A stretch of 64,000 nt of DNA from NCBI GenBank assembly GCA_047967505.1, contig CM106539.1; one strand, written 5' to 3'. This document shows, one piece after another, positions 1 through 12,751 of this stretch; position 1 is the first letter of the stretch; each line of letters starts with the position of its first letter. This DNA comes from Dipteris shenzhenensis. Lineage: Eukaryota > Polypodiophyta > Polypodiopsida > Gleicheniales. The translations under genes and the position numbers were made by a program. The notes under the pieces were generated by a model, which saw only the letters and a list, made by a program, of their open reading frames with translations, was not told the DNA's origin and ran no database searches.

Positions 1-1186
1 TATGCTATGCAACCAAATATGTGGAGATGCCCAATTCGTGGCTTGTGTCTAGTGAATGCTTCATAAGGAGTCATACTCTATATTGGTTTGGTAGGAAGCC
101 GATTAAGCAAATAGTTTGCAATGGCTATTGCTTTTGCCCAATACTGATTCGGAAGATGCTTCTCACTAAGCATTGCTCTAGCACTGTCTACTAAAGTATC
201 ATTCTTCATTTCAGCTCTTGCATTCTGCTGAGGAGTATCTACACATGTGAATTGTCTTCAAATGCCGTGACTTCTGCAAAAGTTCATGAATGTTAAAAAC
301 ATGTATTCACCTCCTCTATCTAATCTCATGTCTTTGATCTTTTTGCCTGTCTAGTTTTCTACCATGGTTTTGAATTCTTGAAATCTGGAAAACACTTCAG
401 ATTTCTCCTTTAGAAAGTAGACCCAACAATATCTGTTGTAGTCATCGATGAAAGTCAAGTAGTAAGGTGAACCATTGATGTTGCGGTTCTGGGCATAACC
501 TCATAATCTGTATGAATCAAATCAAGAATACCTCATGCACGAGAGGTACTTTTGCCAAAGTTGGTTCGCTTTTGTTTGTCGAAGCAACATGCTTTGCAAA
601 CTTTTCCAAGAAACTATAGCTTCGGAATCCCAATTGCCATATTCTGATTCCTGAGATCTAACAAGTACTTGAAATTGACATGACCATATCTCTTGTGCCA
701 TTTTGCAGATAGTGGCATCTGTTGCGGTTGAGCTGACATGGCATGCTTTTCTGGTAATGTAGCTAGCATTCTATACAAATGCCCTTCCTTGACTCCTTTT
801 GCTACTAGCTGACATCTTTTGGATTTATCTCTGATAGTGCATTCATCTTCGTCAAAGATGACTCAGTAGTGGTGTTCCGTCATTTGACCTACTAACAAAA
901 GGTTCTTGCTGAGTTTCAGAACATAGAGCACATCTTTCACCAATCCTTTCGTACTAGTGAAATTGTTCATAGGGATTATACCTATCCCTTGAACTGGATT
1001 CAATGTATTGTCTGCTATGTAGATGACATTTTTCTTACCTTCTAATGGTTTCATCTCTGTGAACCATTCCTGATGATTTTTCATGTGAGATGATGCACCG
1101 TTGTCGATATACCAAGGATCCTGTTCCACTTGGTCGACTTGATAGGTGAAATCCTCTCTATGATTGTAATCAGTGTCTAGGTACAT
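1..1186 (-). pseudogene. Ty1/copia protease-integrase remnant, cut by window edge
   Basis: Minus-strand pol of a copia retrotransposon. The protease signature WYIDNGASSHM is at about 1095-1130 (the usual DSGAS is changed to DNGAS), followed by the typical pre-integrase lead (LYVLKLSKNLL). From about 860 down to base 1 the minus strand reads as integrase core: a YYLTFIDD-type block near 420-470, LDRGGEYM near 310-330, an AEMKN block carrying the catalytic Glu near 190-215, and HIFGC at the left edge. Several stops and frame changes break it, so it is a pseudogene. Reverse transcriptase, RNase H and the 3' LTR would lie left of the window. It belongs with the gag remnant and probably the PBS/LTR to its right. 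Confidence 0.85.
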
Positions 1187-1347
1187 TTTGCATTAGTCTG
1201 ATGCATTTCCTCACTTGCAAGAAACATATTCCCATGTTCATTTGCAAAATGACTATGACTAGAATGCCCACCACAATGATTTCCTCTACGTGGAAATTCC
1301 CTCGATTATTGCTGGATTGACCGCCTTTGTCGTATTGCTTTTTGCAG

Positions 1348-2361
1348 TAATCTCTTTCATAGTGTCCAAACTTGTGACAGTAGTTGCACTGGATGTTTGA
1401 CATGTTGGTGGATGCATTCCCTCATCCTTGGAATCTTTCTTGATTGGAATGATTTTCTCTTTGATGATTCTGATGTTGCTAATGTTGATTCTGACTTTGC
1501 TGATGACTCTGTTGTTGATGATGACCACTTTTCTGGAATGATCTACCTCTGCCTCTACCTTTACCTCTGCTTCTGTCTGAAGTTGTGAATGCCTGATCAT
1601 TAGAATGACCTTTGCGTGCTTGAATTGCCTGACTCCTGAGTTCTTCATCAAGTACGACTGACTGGAGTCCTTCCAGTGTCGGTATTTGCAGTTGGATGGC
1701 AATACTCTGGACTAGATTCTCGTATCCCTCTCCTAGTCCATTCGGGATTACTTGAACCATTTCTGCGAGGTTCATAGTCTCTCCTGCTACTGCAAGTTGA
1801 TTGTTGTAGTCTTTGATCCGAAGTACATAAGCATGACCGGTTTCGCTGCTGTTACGGAAACTTTGGTTGATTTGGTTTCTCACTATGAGAATCCTGGATG
1901 TGTTCTTGGACTCGTAGAGAGCTGCAAATATATCCCATGCTTCTTTCAATGTCTTGACTATGTTGAGCTGTCCTAGCATGACATCTTGCACATTCTACTT
2001 GATCAGATGATAGGCGTACTTGTCTTTCTTATCCCATTCTGCCTGAGCTCGAGCAATGGGAGGATCTACTACAGGTGTGGAAACTGTCTGTGTAGCTGTA
2101 GATCCCATTGTAGATCCCGTTGCTGATGCTGTGACAACAGGTGGAGTAGAGCTCTAGTGGCTGGTCCAATGGTCTAGGTGTAGAACCATCGACATACTCC
2201 CATTTATCGTGAAGTACAAGAATGGTCTCCATTCGGTATTTCCATGTACCGTAATTGGAGTTGTCTAACTTAGCAGATGCCTCCAGATTGAGGTTTGCTA
2301 GTCGTAGACATGGTGCAAGAAATGTACTCAAAGTGTCGTGAAAAATCTCTGTATGAATCAA
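1348..2361 (-). pseudogene. Ty1/copia gag remnant
   Basis: Minus-strand gag of the same element as the protease/integrase at 1-1186. The N-terminal part (2361-2029) has LDNSNYGTWKYRMETIL followed by WEYVDGS, the conserved start of plant copia Gag (NYxxW...). The middle part (1991-1479) has the UBN2-type capsid-like block with AWDIFAALYES and YENLVQSI, then a basic Gly/Arg/Gln-rich stretch. A nucleocapsid zinc knuckle, CNYCHKFGHYERDYC, follows at about 1350-1395; its last Cys spacing is off by one residue (H-x5-C rather than H-x4-C), so it may be damaged. Three frames are needed to follow the protein, so it is broken by frameshifts. Confidence 0.85.
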
Positions 2362-4890
2362 CTACAAAACAATGGCTGTGCCAAGTGAAATCTCTGAACT
2401 GTCGGTGAAGATAGAACTGTAATACATAAACTATGATTTATGTTACAAGGCTTGTGGCAAATGATGCCGGGAAGAGCCAAGAGGCTTTACAAGGCTGAAA
2501 TGATGTGCACAATGGCGTGAAATAGCTGAATAGGCTTTACAATGGTGGCATGTGTGTGTGAAATCAAATCATGTGCTATCTGCCCACTGAATGATCGGCA
2601 ATGCCTTTGAAAAACTATGAAGTCTACTCACTGAACTGATGAGCATCAGGTTTCAAGTAATGTGATGATGTAAAACCGTATGTGAGTGTATGGACAGACT
2701 CCGAGTAGGCACTCCGAGTAGGCACTAGTCAAGAATTTTGGGCATGGCTTAGATTGGCAACTTAGGGAGATTCAAAGCATCTCCTCTATGGCAATCTAGT
2801 CTACTCTAATCTAGATCTATACCAACTATCGGTCGATGAAAGAAAACAAATAATTCCTTTTCTTTTGTTCTTTTTATGTGCTGGGTCAAATGCATCAATG
2901 TAGAGGCAAATGTGCTTGTAAAAAGTGGATTTGTTGGTGAAGCTCAAAAGTGAGTGTAAATTGCGTCAAAATGTGTGTGTGATGTGACAAGCACGTAGGG
3001 CACAAAAAAACGAGCGACTTTTGTTTTTGGAGCACCCTCAAATTCTTCCTAAATCAAGAGATACGACCATGGAGGGGCAAAAGGAGTGCAAATGCTGCTC
3101 AATGATGATGTGTCACTGTGGGTCACATGCAGTGATGATGTGGCACTATGCCTAGTAAGAGGTGTGCCTGTGTTGAGGTGGTAGTATTGACTGGTCAACT
3201 ATTGATTGATGAGGTGGTAATTAACTGTTGACTGGTCAAAGTGATTATGTGGCTGTTGACTTGGTCAATGAATGATGTGGTAGCTGAGGTCAACGTGATA
3301 ATGTGGCATATTGACGTGGATTGCTGATGTGCTAATATTGACATGGCTACCACCGTGGCAGATAAGGATGATGTGGCACTTTATTGACATGACAAGCAAC
3401 TATCACGTGGCAGTCGATGGTGATGTGGCACTTAGCTATAACGTGAGTCAACCCTCAAACCACACCTGTGTGTGTGGTAACCCTTGTGATAGGGTTGGTG
3501 GCCTATGCCAAGGAACGAAATCTTAGGAGATTCCGTTTTCGATTCCGTCGGGGCATAGCCGGCTGGACATGGTTGGAAGGAGTGTTTGCTTTTGCAAAGG
3601 GTAGCGAAGTTTTGGAACTCGTAAGCTCTCCTATGTTCAGCAGGTGCTTATTGCAGGCAAGGCTTCGTTGTAGGAGTTGGAGCAGCCCTTCGTTTGGGCT
3701 CTTGGAGCGTAGATGGCGATGGAAGGAGCCGCCATGCAAGCTGGTTGTAGTAGGAGGCGGCCGGCTGGAGTCGCGTATGGAGCAAAGGTTGGAGCGGAGG
3801 AGCTCGCAGCAGATATTATCGTTGATGTGGTGCTTGTCGTTCAAGTTGTGTGCGCTCGTGAGCTCGTTGCTAAGGCTGTTGGCCGTTTTGCAGAAGCCTG
3901 TAGAAGGAGATGGGTCCTAGTCGCTGAGGAGCATGAGCAGCATAAGCCTTTGGTCACTTGGAGAGGCAGATGTGCCCGTCGTGAGGCATGTCAGTTGGCA
4001 GAGAGTCGGCCACCGGTGTTGGAGGATACCTCAGACTAGTTGTTGGAGCAGCTGCGTAGATAGAAGTCGTTGCTCAGAAAGGTGTTCGCTAGCAGAAGGC
4101 GTCATAGGAGTCGAGATAGCTGGTGCTACTGGAGCTTGGTGATGGGGAGGCTTTGTTGCAAGACATGCAGCCCGTGGCTGCTGGAGCGTCACCCGTGACT
4201 AGTTGCTGTTGGAGCCCGGTTAAGGAGAGCCCAACAACGGTCTCTATGCTATAGTCGATGCTGTTAGTTGGCTACAAGGAGCTGTAGATGAGCCGTGGCC
4301 CATGCCTGGCAAGCAGCCCGTGAAGATGCGTCTGGAGGCTGTAGAGCGGTACGTAGGGCTGGATGCTGCTTTTGGAACGCTTGGAGCCTTGGTGGATGAG
4401 GTTTTGCTTGTGGTATACTTTGTTGCAGGGACGTCCGTCGTCATTGCAGAGTGGCAGAGCAGCTGTTGAAAGTCGTAGAGGATAGATGCGCCTTAGGAGA
4501 TAGGCCGCTACTATTGGAGCTGTTAAGATACGTTATTGCAGCCTGATGAAGCTTGCTATGCCTTTCTTTGACAGCTTTAGAAATGAGAGGCTCCTTCACT
4601 CTCTATCTCAAGAACTCTCAAGAATCAAGATAGTCTCTCTCTTTCTTGAAGCAATGAATCAAGAGAACTCTCACAATATGAAGAACCACTCACTCTCACA
4701 GAAGAATGAACGGAATAGAGAGTTGAATGAATCTCTTAATGAAACTCTCACATACTGAATGGACATAATTCCTCTATCAAACAATGGAACTCTTTCATCA
4801 ACGGAATGAATGATGAACAATCAATCTCTCGATCTCTCAATCTCTCAATCACTCTCACAAGGATGGCACCTCAACGAAAGGCAGAACCAT
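2362..4890 (-). other. Probable 5' leader of the left copia element; no gene
   Basis: About 2.5 kb between the gag start and the primer-binding site. I see no domain on either strand. About 3190-3440 is a degenerate repeat rich in TTGAC/GTCAA and GATGTGGCA motifs (annotated separately). About 3500-4520 is GC-richer than its surroundings and repeats TTGGAGC-like words; open frames there are short and unlike known proteins. About 4550-4880 is CTCTCA-rich. Such a leader is long for copia, so part may be inserted or unrelated sequence. Confidence 0.5.
3190..3440. promoter_or_regulatory. W-box-rich repeat (TTGAC/GTCAA cluster)
   Basis: By eye I count about 11 TTGAC or GTCAA pentamers in roughly 250 bp, several as TTGACT-GGTCAA pairs, mixed with repeated GATGTGGCA words. 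TTGAC(C/T) is the core bound by plant WRKY factors. The same motif mix recurs at 39.64-39.79 kb and inside the LTR at 41.73-41.96 kb. Regulatory function is inference. Confidence 0.45.
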
Positions 4891-4902
4891 GCTCTGATAC
4901 CA
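4891..4902 (-). other. Primer-binding site (tRNA-iMet type)
   Basis: The minus strand reads TGGTATCAGAGC followed by ATGGTT, the standard plant copia primer-binding site complementary to initiator tRNA-Met. It sits directly next to the LTR end at 4903, which fixes that boundary. Confidence 0.85.
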
Positions 4903-5165
4903 TGACATAATATGAAGAGGGGAGAGGAGAAGAGTGGAGATGAGGAGAGAGGGCATAACTAGAGAGCACACCACAAATAACTAATTGTACACTAGATTTA
5001 GGGTAAAATGTAGAATATATACAAACTCATTTAGGGTTAGGGTTAGGGGATCTAACCCTTTCCTTTATAGCACTCTATTGGGTTAGTGCTATGCACATAT
5101 GATCACATGATGGTGCTATGCACACATGATCACATGATCACATGATGTTGAGCGAACTCTCAACA
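4903..5165 (-). repeat. 5' LTR of the left copia element
   Basis: 263 bp bounded by TG and CA (on the element strand it begins TGTTGAGAG and ends TTATGTCA), lying against the PBS. It contains a short plant-telomere-like run at 5030-5049 (TTTAGGG then two TTAGGG). The other LTR is outside the window, so the outer boundary rests on the TG..CA ends and on the switch to gypsy pol sequence right after 5165. Confidence 0.7.
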
Positions 5166-6129
5166 GGTAGCGGGATTACAAGTTTTTGGATGGGTTTAGC
5201 AGGTACAAATAACACCTCAAGATCAAGCAAAGATAGCCTTTTCCATATAATGGGAATTTTTTGCACACAGAGTCATGCCATTTGGCTTATGCAGTGGCCT
5301 GTCCACTTTTCAAAGGGTCATGTACACCGCCTTCAAGGAATTTCTCAACAAGTTCCTCCAAATCCTCCTCGATGACTTGTGCATACACCCAGGGAAACTG
5401 GATCACTTTAAATGCCTTGAAGGTATAATGAAGAAATGCAGGGAGTATGGAATCTCCTTGAACCCACTAAAATACCAATTCCTGGTCACACATGGAGTAG
5501 AGTCTTGGGACACATAGTCTCTCAACCTGGGATTGCTACTAACATGGACAAAATCAAGATCATCATGGAGCTTCTTCCCCCACAAAATGCTAAGGGTGTC
5601 CAAGCATTCATGGGCCATGTCGGATACTATAAAAGGTTTATACTTAGGTATGCCTGATTGCAAGACAAGCTACTGGTGAATTTCATCTGGATAGAAGAAT
5701 ACAAACAAGCATTTGAAACCCTCTAGTGGATATTGATCATAGCTCCCGTATTGATGGCTCCAAGCATTTGAAACCCTCAAGTGGAGATTGATCATGGCTC
5801 CCATACTGATGGCTCCAAATTGGGACATTAAATTCCATGAGCATATGGATGGTTCCAAGTATGTAGTAGGGAGAACCAATCTACTTTGCAAGCAGGCAAT
5901 TAAATAATGCGGAGGTCAATTACACTACCACTAAAAGAGAAGCCCTAGAAATGGTCTACAATATGAAGAAATTTTCACATTATTTATTGATCATCAAGCC
6001 CTATTGTATGTTGTGAATCGACCATGTACCACCAATTGGATCACCAGATGGCTTCTATTACTCCAAGAATTCAACTTCATGATGGTGGTAAGGAAAGGAG
6101 CTCAGCACTACATTTCAGATCATATGTCA
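5166..6129 (+). pseudogene. Ty3/gypsy reverse transcriptase-RNase H remnant
   Basis: Plus-strand pol fragment. At 5172-5340 it reads FLDGF-like then MPFGLCSGLSTFQRVM, the RT block before the active site. At about 5365-5390 FLQILLDDLC takes the place of the usual FxDD active-site strand. At 5436-5510 REYGISLNPLKYQFLV, then LPPQNAKGVQAFMGHVGYYKRFI at 5570-5650, is the RT thumb/connection. About 5900-6130 has YxxKKF and FIDHQALLYVVNRP with a SDHMS end, the gypsy RNase H. A ~60 bp stretch near 5720-5810 is duplicated (AGCATTTGAAACCCTC occurs twice). Many frame breaks; no ends found. It starts abruptly at the copia LTR, so the copia element probably inserted into it. Confidence 0.85.
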
Positions 6130-6504
6130 TGATTGATGATAGGAGAAGAGCCAAAAGGAATAGAAGATGATCTGGTAGGTACTGCTTTGTTTCAAATTGA
6201 TGCTATATCCAAATGGTGGGCAGACATCATTGGGCATTTAATGACACAAAGACCACTCCTTAAACTAAGACCACTGGATGGTGACTGTGGAGAATGTTCC
6301 ATGATAGCATGGTCTGATCCAGCATGTGCTTCCTCCCTACCAGCCTTGGGAGGAAGTACATGATGTTTAGGATGTTAGGTTCATATTTACTAGCGATTAT
6401 GATGAGTTGATAGATCTATAGGCTGTTGATGATTTTTTGGTTGTTATTTCTCATGAGTGAAATGATGAGGGTGTGGATTATTACTAGTTGAGATGCTCTT
6501 TTGT
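6130..6504. other. No feature seen
   Basis: Short spacer between the gypsy remnant and the satellite block. Open frames are short and show no domain. Confidence 0.5.
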
Positions 6505-7830
6505 ATCACATTTTCCCTCTTTAGCTACACATGATGCTCATCTAGAATTGGGCAATCCATGTCCTTAGGAGCACATTTGATGTCCGCTAGACATCAAACA
6601 TTCCATAGACATGGAAACCATCAATCCTAAGGCTCTCATGCAAAGTTTGGCCCCAATATAGCACTTGGACATATCAATATCCTTCACCATTCTATATTTT
6701 TTCCCTTCATGTATGCATGATGATCATCTAAAATTGGAGCAATCCATCTTCTCGGGAGCACATTCGATGTTTGATCAACATCAAACTTTGCACAAACATG
6801 GAAACCATCAATATTAAGGCCCATGCAAAGTTTTGTGGCAATCTAACACGATGTCCTTCACCATTGCGTAAATGTTCCCTTCACATACACATGATGCTCA
6901 TCTAAAATTGGGACACCCCACCTTCCTGAGAGCACATTTGGTGTTTGATTCACATCAAACTTTGCACAAAATGGGAAACCATCAAGCCTAAGGACTATGG
7001 CACCAATCTTAGACTTGGACACACATATGCCCTTCACCATTGCTTAATTTTTCCCTTCAGATACGCATGATGCTCATCTAAAATTGGGGCAATCCACCTT
7101 GACTTGACCACATTCGATGGCCGATGGACATCAAACTTTGCACACACAGGAAACCATCAAGCCTAAGGACCATGTAAATTTTGGCACTAATCTAACAAGA
7201 GTCTAACAATTAGACATACCTATGTCTTTCACCATTGCATAATTTTTCCCTTCACATATGCATAATGCTCATCTAAAATTTGGGCGAACCACCTGACATT
7301 AAAATTTGCACAAACATGGAAACCATCAAGCCTAAGGACTGTTGGCACCAATTTGACACTTGGAAATATCTATGTCCATCATTGCATAAAAGTTTCACTT
7401 CACATACGCATGATGCTCATCTAAAATTTGGGAAGTCCACCAATCACGCCCACATTTAGTGTCCGATGGGGACATTAAACTTTGCACAAACATGGAAACC
7501 ATCATACATAAGGACCATGCAAAGTTTCGCACCAATTTGGACATACTGACGTCCTTCACAGTTGCATTTCTTTTCCCTTCAAAGACACATGATGCTCATC
7601 TAAAATTGGAGCACTCCAAAATTCTTGGGCCCACATTTGATGTCCAATGGACATCAAACTTTTCATAAACATGGAAACCATCAAGCCTAAGGACAATGCA
7701 AAGTTTGGCACCAATCTGCCAATTGGACATATTGATGTCCTTCACCATTGCACATTTTTTCCCTTTGCATACATATGATTCTCATCTAAAATTGGAGCAA
7801 TCCATCTTCTCACAAGCACATGTTTGCAAA
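6505..7830. repeat. Satellite block A, ~176-bp tandem monomers
   Basis: About seven to eight diverged head-to-tail copies. The marker CCTTCACCATTG and variants recurs near 6681, 6855, 7031, 7226, 7375, 7553 and 7739, giving spacings of 174, 176, 195, 149, 178 and 186 bp. Each monomer also carries CATGATGCTCATCTAAAATT, GACATCAAACTTTGCAC and ATGGAAACCATCAAGCCTAA. The short open frames here are chance readings. The monomer is recognisably related to block C. Confidence 0.9.
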
Positions 7831-8280
7831 AGGATGAAACCATCAAGCTAAAGAACTATGCTAATTTTGGCACCAATCCAAAAACCATAGCACATGTCGA
7901 GTTACTCTATCAGCAGTAGGGACTTCATTGGCCATGTAAGTTAGTCTTGTAGGTGCAAGGAGTCTTTTAGAAGGTGACATGTACATCAAAGGAAAAAGAT
8001 AGGTTAAAATGATGTCTTAGCTTATAAGAGCAAAGGAATTTTTGTACATCAAACTTTGCACAAGGATGCAAACCATCAAGCTAAAGAAACATGCCAAGTT
8101 TGGCACCAATCTGGCAACCATAGCATGTGACAGTTTACTCTATTAGGGATTTCCTTGGCCATGTAAGTTAGTCTTGTAGGTGCAAGGAGGCTTTTAGAAG
8201 GTGACATGTACATCAAAGGAAAAGATAGTTTATAATGATTTCTTACCTAATAAGAGCAAATAAATCTTCCCATGCATACA
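7817..8280. repeat. ~230-bp tandem duplication, satellite A derivative
   Basis: Two copies meeting near 8047. Both carry AACCATCAAGCTAAAGAA, TTTTGGCACCAATC-like sequence, GGCCATGTAAGTTAGTCTTG and GGTGACATGTACATCAAAGG. The first half of each copy is a satellite A monomer fragment; the second half is unique to this pair, so it is a composite higher-order unit at the edge of the array. Confidence 0.75.
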
Positions 8281-10339
8281 TAAATTGCTAGTTTTTACAC
8301 ATATTTGGAAAAAGAACATATATCATTTTCTTCTTTTTTAGTTTTCATGTTTATGTTGTTAAGAACCTTACGGATGCAAAAAACCATGCTTCATTTCAAA
8401 TGATAACACGATGTTATAGTACTAATCTTGAAGGAGTCTTGAATCCACATTCTTGTCAAATAGGAACAACAAGTGCATGCATCCCTAAACAATGCACAGT
8501 AAGATGGAGGAGGTGGGGGATGAGGCATAGACATACATGCTAATAATGAAGAGGGGATTGATTAAAAGAGGTGCCTATTTCATGACAACTCACAACAACC
8601 ATGGCAAGAACAACGTTTGAATCCGTAGCACCTTAACACAATGTTTGAATCCATACGTAAACAACAAATGAAATAAAAATTGAAACCATATAACAGTTCA
8701 AACCAAATTTTCACAACCATTGCAATGAAAGCATATTAGCTTAACAAAACAATTGGCACACCTCAAAGAACATTATGTAAATTTGCAAGATACAAACGTA
8801 CACAATGAATACAATCCATCAAAGATAAGAAGATCCACAACCTAGCAAAATAAAATACATATATCAAAATAAATATTTATAAAAATGTGGATGTATAATT
8901 GTGCTAAACCAAGTAGTCTGGGCTTAGCATATACAAAATAGATGCTAAAAATTTAAATAAGTAAAGTAGAGCTAACCTGTCTAGGTTTAGCATATACAAA
9001 ATAGATGTCTACAAAAATAAATACATACGACAAAGCTAACATAGTTACTCTAGGTTTAGCTACTCTGAATCTGCCTCCTCAACGGTCAGTTGAGGTCTTT
9101 GAGCTACCCTCCATCTCTCTCCACCTGCCACTCAATTAGCTATCGTGGCATGCTACAATATCCACTATGCAGTGAAAGGTAGATCTATACCCCTAAACAT
9201 GTATAATGCATCCTACACCTAGATCTAACATGCCTCCTACAACATGCAATGCCTGATACTCCATGAATATCGTCAGCTCTGACTCGTGTCTTGAACTTTA
9301 CACAAGTCAATGTATCAGCATCCATGATGCGCTACTGCTACTTCATTGCATGTGTACCACCTACATGCTGAATTGCCTCCTCATGGATCTCTCTCAAAAT
9401 ACAAGCCAACACACCATCATCGATTTCCCAGTCTCTCCACAGGATAGGATTTGGCTCTTCAACACCCTCAGGAATGTCAAAATAGCCCTCCTTTGATGCA
9501 ATCCTCTCAATATGCTCATGCATCGTGTGAGAAATATGCCTCTAAGTCATGGGGCCCATCTCAACATCTCTAGGATACAATGAGTCCATACCCAAATCTA
9601 GATATGTGACATGGTGGACAGGGACTACACAAAAGGAGCATCAAGACCTAGTAGTTAATGTTCATGCAATGCAATCCAAATAGAATAGATGCCCACCCCC
9701 AAGTCCAAAAATCCTATCCCATCAAAATATGTTGCACACAAAGTACAAATCTGGCACTATATTTGAAAGTCTTGGTTGTCCTAAAAGCCATGCCACAGGC
9801 TATAGATACAAGGGTATGTATGGCTCCAATGTTAATGCCCTACTACCACCACATCCCTCAAAATGAAGGACCTAAATGTAAAATGCTCGGTCCTGTGCTC
9901 TATAATCCTATGCCTAGTGGTATCCTCATCTAGGCAAGCCTATGTGTCTTGAAGACGATTCTAAGTGTCATGCAAGAGATCCCGTGTCTCACTCAACTCT
10001 ACCCTCAATCTCTCAATGATATGCATCAACTCATGCATATCCATAGTAGGTGTTGGTGCCTATGTATATATCATTTGCATATGCTATAAGTGTAAATTAT
10101 ACCTTAATGCACCTAAAGTTCAATATAAAGCATGAAAATCATTAAGTGGTACATACTGTGATAGGAGCAATAGTAGCCACTACCAGAGGGTGCTAATGAA
10201 GATATAAGCTACATGTGGCAATAACAAAACACATAAGAGTTATAAAATTCAATGTACAACTTAAAACATGACAACATTTCAAAAATATACATATTATGTC
10301 AATAGTTTGAGTCTCTAGTCATGACATAGTGCTAAGCAT
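8281..10339. other. Unique AT-rich DNA; coding-like antisense stretch but no gene called
   Basis: 8281-9060 is AT-rich with no signal apart from a short local repeat (GGTTTAGCATATACAAAATAGATG and a variant near 8930 and 8990). 9060-10060 on the minus strand has a coding flavour: an open stretch at 9523-9338 with IPEGVEEPNPILWRDWEID and, further upstream, a heptad-like acidic stretch (ELMHIIERLRVELSETRDL). Stops interrupt it and I recognise no family. Confidence 0.35.
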
Positions 10340-12060
10340 ATGCTGAATTCAACTGACCTCACACCCAATGTGATGCTAGTTAATGCATTAGTGTGCTTCT
10401 ACCATCAAACTACGTGTTTGATAGGTATGGTAATTTTTATAGGCCTTAAGATTACAAATATCCATGTTCTCACAAATTTTGATACAATTTACATCCTAAA
10501 ACATCTGTACTTATGTGTTTCTATCATGCGTCATGCATAAGTGTTAAGAAAATATGCATCAATGTGGTTCTACCATGGTGCATATATGTCTGATAGTCAA
10601 TGTAAGGAACTTCAATGTGCTCGCAAAATTTTATGTGATTTTCATGTCAATTGCATGGTATAAGATGCATATTTGAAATTTTTAAATCATGCATCTTACA
10701 TTAGTGTTAATGAAATATGCATCGGTGCACTTCTACCACTTTGTGTATGTGTTTAATCTGTGTGATACTTTGTAGAGGCCTTAATACAGTTCATGTTCTT
10801 GCATGGTATTTAATGTGGTATGATGGGTATGATAATTTTCATGGTCTTTAATGTGTCTCATATTGATGTACTTTCAAATTTTAATGCAACTTAAATGTCA
10901 TTTGCTTAGTAAAACACATGTATTTCTGTGTCTCTTCCATGCATAAGTGTTAAGAAAGTATGCATCCACATGCTCATGCATACATGTCTAACGGGTATGA
11001 TACTTTTCAGAGGCCTTAATACAAGTAAGATCAATCTACTTTCAAAGCCTTATGTGATTCAAATATCATTTGTTTCTTCAAAAACATGCATATTTTGGTG
11101 TTTCACACACAAAGAGATGTGCATCGTTGTGCTTCTACCAGCATATGTATGCATTTGGTGGGTGTCACACTTTTCATAAGAATTATATGAGAAGATCCAT
11201 GCACTTGAAATTACATCCAATTTTTCATATCAATAAACTGAAAATGCACCATTTTGCTTTTACCACGAAATGTACATATCATAAGGGTGTGATACTTTGC
11301 ACAGGCCTTAATGTGAGTAATATCCATGTCTTGCATAGATTGTGTAATTCCCTATGTTATTTGAGTGGTAAGACATGTGTATTTCTATGTTTTTCATAGT
11401 GCTCCATACACGCTCCTAGGTGTGTTATAAGAACAAGTACTTATTTGATGGGTGTGCCACTTTGCATGCAGTGCAATCCCAACTACATTGAGGTGCATGC
11501 AAATTATGATGCCCATCAGATATGCTTTGCATGGTCGATCATGCATTAAACACCATTTTTCCCCGAGTGTGCTTACAAAGTTTTATGTGATTTAGATATC
11601 ATTTGCATCATAGACCATGTGTATTCATGTGCTTTCTTATCATGCGCCATAGAGTATTCAAAAAATATTATTCTACCACCATGCATATGTGTCTAATGGG
11701 TGTGTACTTTCAAAGTCCTAAACCTAAGTAAGATTCATATTCTCACAAAGTTTAATATGATTCATATATCATTTGCATCATAAAACATGCATATTTCTGT
11801 GTTGTTTTTCATGTGCCATGCATAAGTGTTTAGGAAAAATGCATCGGTGTGGTTCTACCATAAAATGTACGTGTTTGCTGGGTATGATACTTTGCATGGC
11901 CCTTAATGTGAGTAATATTCATGTAGTGCAAATTTTTGTGTGATCAAGATGTCATTTTCATGGTAAAACATGCATATTTCTATGTTTTTTATCATGACCG
12001 TGCATAAGTATTAAGAGAACATGCTGGGGTGGTATGCTTCTACCTTCCAACCATTGTTCG
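10340..12060. repeat. Satellite block B, ~170-185-bp tandem monomers
   Basis: Diverged head-to-tail repeats. The marker (C)TTCTACCA recurs near 10396, 10568, 10731, 11132, 11257, 11671, 11852 and 12037, with spacings near 165-185 bp or multiples of ~200. Other shared words are GCATCGGTGTG, GATACTTTGCA-GGCCTTAA, TCATTTGCATGGTAAAACATG and CATGCATAAGTGTTAAGAAA. Some monomers are truncated or inserted. I could not align it convincingly with blocks A and C by eye. Confidence 0.85.
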
Positions 12061-12179
12061 ATGCACATGAAATTTTGTAAGAGAAAAATTACTAGAAATA
12101 AGAGATATGGAAATTTAGGTTTAAATCTGACATTAGGTCACATGGCAAGAGTAGACCGATGTATATTTCTCCTATACCC

Positions 12180-12655
12180 AAGCACCCACACATATAAAAA
12201 TTGGGCATTTTGATTGTCCACCCATCCAATTAGTGTTTGATGTAGACAAAAATTTACAATTTCATGCAAGTGGCTAGAAAAAAGATCCATGCAAAGTCTG
12301 CTACCAACCTAATACTTGGACATGCAATTATGGTCAACTGATGGATATCCTTTCTACATGGATGTACTTGCATGTGCAAAAATGGGCCATTTTTATTTCT
12401 CACCCTTCTTTCTTTGATGTGCAAGAAACTTTGCAAAAAGGTGAAATAAGAGCCATGGGATTTTTGGTTCCAATCTAATATTGGGACATGATGCAACAAT
12501 CACACAGTGAGTACTATTCTCACACCTAGGACCATATGTACAAAAATGAGGCATTTGATTTGCCACCCTTCCAATAGATGTTTGATGCAAATAAAAAATT
12601 GACAGAACATAAAAGTGAGTAGGAATAAATAAATAAGTATATACGTGTGTGCATG

Positions 12656-12751
<96 letters not shown>

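Noticed and set aside
3468-4142. Overlapping plus-strand frames of 150 and 108 codons
   Set aside because: GC-rich leader sequence with internal repeats; frames overlap each other on both strands and resemble no protein family.
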